This document shows positions 1 through 5,140 of a DNA stretch of 5,140 nucleotides, piece after piece. The notes under the pieces were generated by a model. That model made no database searches. It was given only the letters and a program-made list of their open reading frames with translations, and was not told the DNA's origin. This DNA is from Nocardioides sp. (GTDB lineage Bacteria > Actinomycetota > Actinomycetes > Propionibacteriales > Nocardioidaceae), in assembly GCA_003519585.1 (NCBI GenBank), contig DOWL01000187.1, forward strand, positions 24,234 to 29,373, given 5' to 3'. Both the position numbers and the translations under genes were made by a program. Each line of letters opens with the position of its first letter. Within the stretch, counting starts at the first letter, position 1.

Positions 1-557
1 ATGCCGGTGAGCGCCAGCGCGATGTAGAAGAGGACCTCGCACGGCGTCTGCAACCACTCGGGGAGGTCCGGGTCCAGCAGCGGCAGCACCAGGCCGCTCA
101 GGCCGACCGCCTGGAAGGTGGTCTTGATCTTGCCGAGCTGGTCGGCGGCGATGACCACCTTCTTGAGGATGGAGAGCCGCAGCAGAGTGACGCTCCACTC
201 GCGGATCAGCACCACGATGGTGATCGCCCACCACCAGGGGTTGGCGTAGATGATCGCGAGGCCGACGAACGCCATGCCGGTCATCGCCTTGTCGGCAATG
301 GGGTCGGCGATCTTGCCGAAGTCGGTGATCAGCCCGCGCTTGCGGGCGATGTCGCCGTCGATCTTGTCGGTGATCATCGCGACCGCGAAGATCACGAACG
401 CGGTGAGCCGCCAGCCGATGGAGTCGCCGTCGTCGATGAGCAGGGCCACTGCGAAGAACGGCACCAGCGCGATACGCAGGCTGGTGAGGATGTTGGGCAG
501 GTTGAGGTTGCTCGGCTTGACGGCCGGCGCGGCGGGGTGGTTCGCGGGGTCGCTCAC
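1..557 (-). CDS. pgsA: CDP-diacylglycerol--glycerol-3-phosphate 3-phosphatidyltransferase, 3' end cut by window edge
   Basis: The frame is open from a GTG at 557 to the left edge, giving 185 codons without a stop. It carries the complete CDP-alcohol phosphatidyltransferase signature: D64-x2-D67-G68-x2-A71-R72-x8-G81-x3-D85-x3-D89. In this family these aspartates bind the metal and CDP-diacylglycerol. Hydrophobic stretches at about 23-41, 51-62, 91-105, 108-118 and 148-161, plus one near the cut end, fit an inner-membrane enzyme. A later [10 protein letters not shown] segment (119-128) is PgsA-like. Family knowledge: PgsA joins CDP-diacylglycerol to glycerol-3-phosphate, the committed step to phosphatidylglycerol and cardiolipin. 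The GTG start overlaps the rimO TGA by 4 nt (GTGA), and I see no strong ribosome binding site of its own, so coupling to rimO translation is likely. The family is usually about 180-210 residues, so only a few C-terminal codons should be missing. A sister CDP-alcohol transferase is possible, but the rimO neighbour and motif details favour PgsA. Confidence 0.88.
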   Translation of the reverse strand, partial: MSDPANHPAAPAVKPSNLNLPNILTSLRIALVPFFAVALLIDDGDSIGWRLTAFVIFAVAMITDKIDGDIARKRGLITDFGKIADPIADKAMTGMAFVGLAIIYANPWWWAITIVVLIREWSVTLLRLSILKKVVIAADQLGKIKTTFQAVGLSGLVLPLLDPDLPEWLQTPCEVLFYIALALTG

Positions 558-1930
558 AGCGGCTTCGCCATCAGGTCCACGCCCTCGGCCTCGAGCACCA
601 CACCCCGCACCATCTCACCGACCCGTGCGCGATGGGTCAGCGAGGTGGTCCCGTCCACCTCCGGACCCTGATGCGCCGCGCGGCCGACGGCGTCCCGTTC
701 GCCGTTCTCCTCGATGAGGACGTGCACCTCCTCGCCGATCCGGTCCTCGGCCCGCTGGGAGGTCAGCTCCTCCACCAGGTCGGAGACGCGCGCCACCCGT
801 GCGCGCACCTCGTCCTCGTCCAGCTTGTCGTCGAACGTCGCCGCCTCGGTGCCGTCCTCGTCGGAGTAGCCGAAGACTCCGACCACGTCGAGCCGCGCGG
901 CGATCAGGAAGTCGCACAGCGTGTCGAGGTCGTCGTCGGTCTCCCCGGGGAATCCGACGATCACGTTGGAGCGGACCCCCGCGGCCGGGGTGAGCGACCG
1001 GACCCGGTCGAGCAGGCCGAGGAAGCTCTCCGGGTCGCCGAAGCGACGCATCCGCCGCAGCACGGCGTTGCTGGCGTGCTGGAACGACAGGTCGAAGTAC
1101 GGCGCGACGCCCGGCGTGGTCGCGATCGCCTCCAGCAGCCCCGGCCGCAGCTCGGCCGGTTGCAGGTAGGAGACCCGGACCCGCTCGATGCCGTCGATCG
1201 TGGCCAGTTCCGGCAGCAGCGTCTCGAGCAGCCGGAGGTCGCCGAGGTCCTTGCCGTACGACGTGGAGTTCTCGCTCACGAGGAAGAGCTCGCGCACCCC
1301 GTCGGCGGCCAGCCACCGCGCCTCGTCGAGCACGTCGGTGGGGCGGCGGCTCACGAACGAGCCACGGAAGGACGGGATCGCGCAGAACGTGCAGCGCCGG
1401 TCGCAGCCCGACGCGAGCTTGAGCGGCGCCATCGGGCCGGTGCTCAGCCGCGTCCGCTCTACCACGCTGGTCGAGCCTGTCGAGACCACCGCAGCGCGGT
1501 CGACTGGAGAGATGGGCAGGAGCCGGCGCCGGTCCTGGGGGGTGTGCGGGTGCGGCCGCTCCCCCGCCACGATCGCCCGCAGCCGCGCCGCGATGTCGGG
1601 GTAGTCGTCGAAGCCCAGCACCGCATCGGCCTCGGGCAGCGACTCGGCCAACTCCGCGCCGTACCGCTCGGCCAGACAGCCCACCGCTACCACCGACTGG
1701 GGGCCGTGGCCCTCGCCCTTGAGATCGGCCGCCTCCAGGAGCGCGTCGACGCTGTCCTTCTTGGCCTGCTCGACGAAGCCGCAGGTGTTGACCAGCACCG
1801 TGTCGGCCGAGGACGGATCCTCGACCAACTCGAACCCATCGGCCGCCAGCCGGCCCGCCAGCTCCTCGGAGTCGACCTCGTTGCGCGCACATCCGAGCGT
1901 CACGACGGCGACGGATAGTGGCTGGCTCAC
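554..1930 (-). CDS. rimO: Ribosomal protein S12 methylthiotransferase RimO
   Basis: This 458-residue radical-SAM enzyme should add a methylthio group to the conserved aspartate of ribosomal protein S12. The N-terminal MTTase domain (about 5-125) has the three cluster cysteines C14 ([10 protein letters not shown]), C50 (VNTCGF) and C85 (VGCLAERY). The radical-SAM domain (about 168-390) opens with C176-x3-C180-x2-C183 in [20 protein letters not shown], a RimO-type sequence rather than MiaB. A TRAM-like domain fills about 396-456. The length fits the family. I chose the GTG at 1930 because GGGAGA lies 8 nt upstream and homology begins at once ([15 protein letters not shown]). The frame stays open further upstream, through the hairpin spacer and into the preceding gene, but that part is not RimO-like. 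The linker between the first two domains (about 126-167) contains an in-frame repeat-like stretch, [18 protein letters not shown] (148-165). The gene's TGA overlaps the start of pgsA. Confidence 0.96.
   Translation of the reverse strand: MSQPLSVAVVTLGCARNEVDSEELAGRLAADGFELVEDPSSADTVLVNTCGFVEQAKKDSVDALLEAADLKGEGHGPQSVVAVGCLAERYGAELAESLPEADAVLGFDDYPDIAARLRAIVAGERPHPHTPQDRRRLLPISPVDRAAVVSTGSTSVVERTRLSTGPMAPLKLASGCDRRCTFCAIPSFRGSFVSRRPTDVLDEARWLAADGVRELFLVSENSTSYGKDLGDLRLLETLLPELATIDGIERVRVSYLQPAELRPGLLEAIATTPGVAPYFDLSFQHASNAVLRRMRRFGDPESFLGLLDRVRSLTPAAGVRSNVIVGFPGETDDDLDTLCDFLIAARLDVVGVFGYSDEDGTEAATFDDKLDEDEVRARVARVSDLVEELTSQRAEDRIGEEVHVLIEENGERDAVGRAAHQGPEVDGTTSLTHRARVGEMVRGVVLEAEGVDLMAKPL
1467..1490. 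repeat. Repeat-like TCGAG motif inside the rimO linker
   Basis: The core GGTCGAGCCTGTCGAGACC (1469-1487) holds two TCGAG words and has outer GGTC/GACC arms that are inverted repeats of each other. It resembles short dispersed repeats that I recall from high-GC actinobacteria, of the form GGTCTCGACARGCTCGACC on the other strand. Here it is translated in frame as part of the RimO linker (S-T-G-S-T-S). Only one copy exists in this window, so its repeat nature rests on recall, not on repetition seen here. Confidence 0.5.
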
Positions 1931-1938
1931 CCGTTGAT

Positions 1939-1944
1939 TCTCCC
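1939..1944 (-). promoter_or_regulatory. Ribosome binding site of rimO
   Basis: On the minus strand GGGAGA sits 8 nt before the GTG at 1930. It is a good Shine-Dalgarno match and decides the rimO start over the long upstream extension of the same frame. I could not pick out a convincing -10/-35 promoter in the 42 bases between this site and the hairpin array (1945-1986), although the promoter for rimO should lie here or within the array if rimO is transcribed separately. Confidence 0.7.
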
Positions 1945-1986
1945 GGACGCGTAGTTCAGGCGCGAATCTCGAGGATGCGCCCGAGG

Positions 1987-2016
1987 CGAGTTTCGTCGGC
2001 CGACCGACAAAACTCG
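1987..2016. repeat. Left hairpin of the array (rimO-proximal)
   Basis: CGAGTTTCGTCGG (1987-1999) pairs with CCGACAAAACTCG (2004-2016) around the loop CCGA. There is one mismatch, C1994 against A2009, where the right-hand hairpin has a proper pair. That single base makes this copy a slightly decayed version of the right-hand one. Confidence 0.8.
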
Positions 2017-2019
2017 ACC

Positions 2020-2045
2020 TTGGACGACGCAGTTTCGTCGTCCAA
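2020..2045. repeat. Middle hairpin of the array
   Basis: TTGGACGACG (2020-2029) is perfectly complementary to CGTCGTCCAA (2036-2045) around the loop CAGTTT. The arms differ from those of the outer hairpins, but the loop and right arm together repeat the AGTTTCGTCG word found in both outer hairpins. Confidence 0.8.
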
Positions 2046-2048
2046 CCA

Positions 2049-2078
2049 CGAGTTTCGTCGGCTGACCGACGAAACTCG
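2049..2078 (-). terminator. Putative terminator hairpin after livHMG
   Basis: CGAGTTTCGTCGG (2049-2061) and CCGACGAAACTCG (2066-2078) form a perfect 13-bp stem with a 4-nt loop. In the direction of transcription it begins 21 nt after the livHMG stop. No U-run follows the stem on the minus strand, so it is not a classical intrinsic terminator. U-tract-less hairpins are commonly proposed as terminators in actinobacteria, and the stem may also protect the mRNA 3' end. The structure is certain; the role is inferred from position. Confidence 0.5.
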
Positions 2079-2099
2079 CGCCCGAGCCGCACGAGTGCC

Positions 2100-4835
2100 C
2101 TACGAAGCGGATGCCTCGGTCTCCTCGCCGAGGTAGGCCTTGCGTACGGCCGGATCGGTGCGCACCTCGGCGGGGTTGCCCTCGGCGATCTTGTGCCCGA
2201 AGTCGAGGACGACGACCCGGTCGGCGTTCTGGAGCACGAGGGCCACGTCGTGCTCGATGAGCAGCACGCCCATGCCCCACTCGTCGGCCAGCCGACGGAC
2301 CAGCCGGCCGAGTTCGGCGCTCTCGGTCTCGTCGAGGCCGGCGGCTGGCTCGTCGAGCAGCAGCACGGAAGGGCTGCTGGCCACGGCGCGGGCGATGGCG
2401 ACCAGCCGGCGCTGACCGTAGGACAGGTCCTCGGCACGCCGGTCGAGCATCGGCCCGAGCCCGAGCTCGTCGACGGCGGCCAGCACGGGTGCCGGCAGTG
2501 GCCGGTGGCCCGGCCGGACCAGGTCGGTGAGGTAGGCGAGCCGATCGCGGGGGTCGGCGGCGGCGAGGAGGTTCTCGCGCACGGTCAGGTCGTCGAAGAG
2601 CTCCAGTGACTGGAACGAGCGCGACAGGCCCGCCCGCGCCCGGCGGTACGGCGCCCAGCGGGTGATGTCGGCGCCGTCCCAGGTGACCGCGCCGGCGGTG
2701 AGCCGGTTGTTGCCGGCGACGCAGTCGATGAGGGTGGTCTTGCCGGCGCCGTTGGGCCCCAATAGGCCGACCACCTCGCCGGGTCCGACCTGAAGAGAGA
2801 CGTCCTCGAGCGCGGTGAAGCCGCCGAAGCGCTGGGTAAGCCCTGACACCGCGAGCGTGTGGCTCGCGACCTTGGTGCGCACCGCTGGCGGGAGGACGGC
2901 AGGCCGGCGGTCGCGCAGACCGGGGATGCGCGACCGCAGGCCGCGAGTCAGGACGTCGATCCGCTCGGCGACACCGTTCTGGTTGAGGATCAGTACGACG
3001 AGCAGGAGGACGCCGGTGGTGAGGGGGAGGTACTGCTGCCAGGTCGAGCTGTCCTCGACGGCGGCGTTGACCGGCCCGCCCGACGAGGTCAACGTGATCA
3101 GGCCGTTGGAGGCGAGCAGCGAGCCGAGCAGCGGGCCTGCGATGTAGCCGACCGAACCGATCACGGTCAGCACCAGGACGCTGATCGAGGCACCCGGCTT
3201 GAAGACGGAGTTGAACAGGATGGCGCCGTACCCGAAGCCGAACAGCACGCCGCCCAGCCCGGCGATGCCGGCCGAGAGGGTGAAGCCGTAGAGCTTGGTC
3301 TCGAAGACGTTGACCCCGATCGCAGCGGCGGCACGCTCGTTGGTGCGAACGGCCAACAGGCGCCGGCCGGTGCGCCCGCGGCGCAGGTTCGCCACCACGA
3401 GGGCGGCGAGGATGAGGAAGACCAGGCAGACCAGCGCGTAGTTGCGCGGATGTCCGACCGGGTCGATCGGGACGCCGAACAGGGAGAGGTCGGTGGGCAT
3501 CACCCGGGCGTTCTCGGTGTAGGCGCTGTTGCTGAACACCATCTGGTCCACCGCGAAGCCGAGGCCGAAGGTGACCACGGCGAGGTTGACGCCCCGGGTG
3601 CGCAGCGCGGGCAGGCCGAAGAGGAAGCCGACCCCCATCGCCACGAGTACGCCGAACAGCAGCGCCGGCTCGAACCGCCACCCGTGTGCGGCCACCATCT
3701 TGGCCGCGGCGAACGCGCCGATGCCGGCGAGGGCGTACTGCGCGAGGGACAGCTGCCCGGTGTAGCCGGTCAGCACTACCACCGAGAGGCCGACGATGGC
3801 GAAGGTCGCGCTGATCACGGTCGGTGCGTACCAGTCGTTGGAGGCGCCGACGCCGACCCAGAGCAGCGCCGCCGCACCGGACACCAGCACCACGGCGGGC
3901 CGGACCCGGCCGGTGCCGACTCGGGGCAGCCGGTCTGTGATGCTCCCGCGCAATGGCAGCCCCCGGCCCCGTATCACCAGCACCACGATGATCACCAGGA
4001 ACGGCACCGCGTCAGGGATGCCGGGCCGGTGCGTCGCCTCGAGGAGGTCGTTGCTCCAGTGGGTGGCCAGCGACTGCGCGACCCCCAGGAAGATGCCGCC
4101 GACCAATGCCAAGGGGTAGGAGCGGAACCCACCGAGCAGCGCGGTCGCCAGCGCGCCGATGATCAGGATGCTGAAGGTGATCGGCGAGATGAAGCCGGCT
4201 GTCGTGGCGGGCATCAACGAGCCGGCGATCGCGGCCAGCCCGCCGCCGACCGCCCAGGTCACGCTGGCGAGCAGATCGGGCGACCAGCCCAGGGCCGACG
4301 CGGCGCGGGCGTTCTCCGCGGCCGCCGAGACGGCGTACCCGAACCGGGTGCGCGCGGTGGCGATGGTCAGCAGCAGGGCAACGACGGCGGCCACCGCGAC
4401 GAGGTAGAAGCCGTAGCGGCCCACGACGATGTCGCCGGGGAGGTGCACCGCTTCGGTCGGGACCGGCGACTTCGCGATCACCTGCTTGGCGCCGAACTTC
4501 AGGATCACCGCCTGGTTGAGCACGGTGAGGACGCCGAGGGTGGCGATCACCCGGGCCAGGGGGCTCGCCGATCGGAGCGGCCGCATCACCAGGAAGTGGA
4601 CCAGGACCCCGATCGCCGCACAGGCCAGCACGGAGACGATGACCGAGACGGCCATCCCGTGGCCGTCCTGCACGTGGAGGCGGTAGGTGAGGTAGGCGCC
4701 GACGAGCGCGAACCCGGACTGGCCGAAGTTGATGACACCGGAGCCGCGGTAGATGACCACCAGCCCGAGGCCGAGCAGCGCGTAGATGCCACCGGTGCCG
4801 AGGCCGAGCAGCGTGAAGCGGAGAAGATCGTTCAT
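2100..4835 (-). CDS. Fused LivH-LivM-LivG branched-chain amino acid-type ABC importer (permease, permease, ATPase)
   Basis: This single 911-residue chain joins three parts usually encoded separately. Residues 1 to about 290 are a LivH-type permease ([17 protein letters not shown] at 34-50; coupling-type segment [15 protein letters not shown] at 171-185). A basic linker (about 289-312) leads to a LivM-type permease at about 313-620 ([19 protein letters not shown] at 357-375; coupling segment [15 protein letters not shown] at 495-509). After a second basic linker (about 624-655) comes a LivG-type ATPase: Walker [10 protein letters not shown] 693-701, Q-loop Q742, signature LSYGQRR 804-810, Walker B VLLLDEP 824-830, D-loop GLD 833-835, H-loop H862 and the LivG-style tail AYLGE. 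All catalytic residues are present, so it should be active. With the upstream LivF it would form the membrane core of an importer for hydrophobic amino acids, amides or related solutes; the ligand is not readable without a binding protein. The ATG overlaps the livF stop (ATGA). Similar fusions occur in actinobacteria. Confidence 0.93.
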   Translation of the reverse strand: MNDLLRFTLLGLGTGGIYALLGLGLVVIYRGSGVINFGQSGFALVGAYLTYRLHVQDGHGMAVSVIVSVLACAAIGVLVHFLVMRPLRSASPLARVIATLGVLTVLNQAVILKFGAKQVIAKSPVPTEAVHLPGDIVVGRYGFYLVAVAAVVALLLTIATARTRFGYAVSAAAENARAASALGWSPDLLASVTWAVGGGLAAIAGSLMPATTAGFISPITFSILIIGALATALLGGFRSYPLALVGGIFLGVAQSLATHWSNDLLEATHRPGIPDAVPFLVIIVVLVIRGRGLPLRGSITDRLPRVGTGRVRPAVVLVSGAAALLWVGVGASNDWYAPTVISATFAIVGLSVVVLTGYTGQLSLAQYALAGIGAFAAAKMVAAHGWRFEPALLFGVLVAMGVGFLFGLPALRTRGVNLAVVTFGLGFAVDQMVFSNSAYTENARVMPTDLSLFGVPIDPVGHPRNYALVCLVFLILAALVVANLRRGRTGRRLLAVRTNERAAAAIGVNVFETKLYGFTLSAGIAGLGGVLFGFGYGAILFNSVFKPGASISVLVLTVIGSVGYIAGPLLGSLLASNGLITLTSSGGPVNAAVEDSSTWQQYLPLTTGVLLLVVLILNQNGVAERIDVLTRGLRSRIPGLRDRRPAVLPPAVRTKVASHTLAVSGLTQRFGGFTALEDVSLQVGPGEVVGLLGPNGAGKTTLIDCVAGNNRLTAGAVTWDGADITRWAPYRRARAGLSRSFQSLELFDDLTVRENLLAAADPRDRLAYLTDLVRPGHRPLPAPVLAAVDELGLGPMLDRRAEDLSYGQRRLVAIARAVASSPSVLLLDEPAAGLDETESAELGRLVRRLADEWGMGVLLIEHDVALVLQNADRVVVLDFGHKIAEGNPAEVRTDPAVRKAYLGEETEASAS

Positions 4836-5140
4836 GCGGTTCCGGGTTCACCTGTGAGGTAGTGGGCGGCGATGCCGTCGGCGTCGTGCGAGAGCTCCTC
4901 GGCCGATCCGGACAGCACCACCCGGCCGCGGCGCAGCACGTGCACCCGGTCGGCGACGGCGAGGGCCTGTCGGACGTGCTGCTCGACCAGGACCACGGCC
5001 ACCCCGCTGTCGGCGGCCGCGCGTACGGCGGAGAGCAGCCGCTCTACGACCATGGGGGCCAGGCCGAGGGACAGTTCGTCGGCGAGGAGTACGCGCGGCT
5101 GCGCGGCGAGCACCCGGCCCAGCGCGAGCATCTGCTGCTG
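4832..5140 (-). CDS. LivF-type ABC transporter ATPase, C-terminal part only
   Basis: Only the last 102 residues lie in the window; the N-terminal part, with Walker A and most of the signature, is beyond the right edge. The visible part starts at QQQMLALGRVLAAQP, the tail of a Liv-type signature (normally SGGQQQ). It continues with Walker B VLLADE (catalytic pair D21-E22 of the visible part), the D-loop region LSLGLAP (23-29) and the H-loop VEQH (H55). The LSLGLAP and VEQHVRQAL wording is typical of LivF, the second ATPase of branched-chain amino acid importers. The proline usual after the Walker B glutamate is leucine here (DEL rather than DEP). The gene ends with TGA overlapping the ATG of the LivH-LivM-LivG fusion by 4 nt, so the two are co-transcribed and probably translationally coupled. 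It should pair with the fused LivG domain to form the ATPase heterodimer. An internal ATG at 5131 is not the true start. Confidence 0.92.
   Translation of the reverse strand, partial: QQQMLALGRVLAAQPRVLLADELSLGLAPMVVERLLSAVRAAADSGVAVVLVEQHVRQALAVADRVHVLRRGRVVLSGSAEELSHDADGIAAHYLTGEPGTA

Larger units (their letters stand above)
1987..2078. repeat. Array of three related hairpins in the liv-rimO spacer
   Basis: Three palindromes stand side by side: 1987-2016, 2020-2045 and 2049-2078, with 3 nt between neighbours on both sides. The outer two are near-copies (13-bp arms, 4-nt loops), and the middle one has different 10-bp arms. The word AGTTTCGTCG occurs three times on the + strand (1989-1998, 2031-2040, 2051-2060) and its complement once more (2067-2076), with a one-base variant at 2005-2014. 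The array takes up 92 of the 169 spacer bases. Its position after livHMG and before rimO suits a terminator or a dispersed palindromic element, or both. It encodes no plausible protein. Confidence 0.85.

Noticed and set aside
632..1918. 428-residue open frame on the + strand opposite rimO
   Set aside because: It mirrors the rimO coding strand, has low-complexity composition, and no domain or ribosome binding site supports it.
1987..2078. The repeats as a CRISPR array
   Set aside because: The repeated words are palindromes separated by 3 nt, with no unique spacers of 25-40 nt and no cas genes.
1987..2078. The spacer structure as a riboswitch or T-box for the rimO unit
   Set aside because: I see no known aptamer core, and the hairpins are repeats of one another rather than a folded conserved domain.
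1931..2437. N-terminal extension of the rimO frame upstream of 1930, giving a 627-residue protein
   Set aside because: The extra 169 residues read through the hairpin spacer and antiphase through the LivG domain. They show no RimO similarity, and a good ribosome binding site precedes the GTG at 1930.
1927..3681. 584-residue minus-strand frame overlapping the fusion in another phase
   Set aside because: It is arginine- and proline-rich, shifted one frame from a gene with complete ABC motifs, and has no family features.
2859..4862. 667-residue open frame on the + strand opposite the Liv fusion
   Set aside because: It is antisense to a gene with intact motifs and is rich in D, E, R, G, H and Q with no recognisable domain. 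This is the usual mirror frame of a high-GC gene.

Overview
This is a high-GC window with dense coding on the minus strand, high-GC codon usage and GTG starts. It reads as actinobacterial DNA. A Nocardioides-like (Propionibacteriales) origin is my inference, from the three-part Liv permease/ATPase fusion, the RimO sequence style and the repeats; no marker gene here proves a genus.

Everything real lies on the minus strand, so the window is described from its right end in transcription order. First comes the 3' end of a LivF-type ABC ATPase (4832-5140, cut by the window edge). It overlaps by 4 nt (ATGA) a 911-residue fused protein (2100-4835) that carries a LivH-type permease, a LivM-type permease and a LivG-type ATPase in one chain. 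Together the two polypeptides supply all four core parts of a branched-chain-amino-acid/amide-type (HAAT) ABC importer. No substrate-binding protein is visible, so the ligand cannot be named.

A 169-nt spacer (1931-2099) follows. More than half of it is a compact array of three related hairpins (1987-2078), each separated by exactly 3 nt. The array ends the liv operon and precedes rimO.

The second transcription unit is rimO (554-1930), a radical-SAM methylthiotransferase for ribosomal protein S12. Its stop overlaps the GTG start of pgsA (1-557, cut at the left edge), a CDP-alcohol phosphatidyltransferase that makes phosphatidylglycerol phosphate. The 4-nt GTGA overlap suggests translational coupling.

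The genes themselves belong to known families. The less ordinary material is: (1) the three-hairpin palindromic array; (2) a repeat-like motif embedded in frame in the rimO linker between the MTTase and radical-SAM domains; and (3) the LivH-LivM-LivG fusion. I found no CRISPR, tRNA, rRNA, transposase, phage gene or convincing undescribed multi-gene system.
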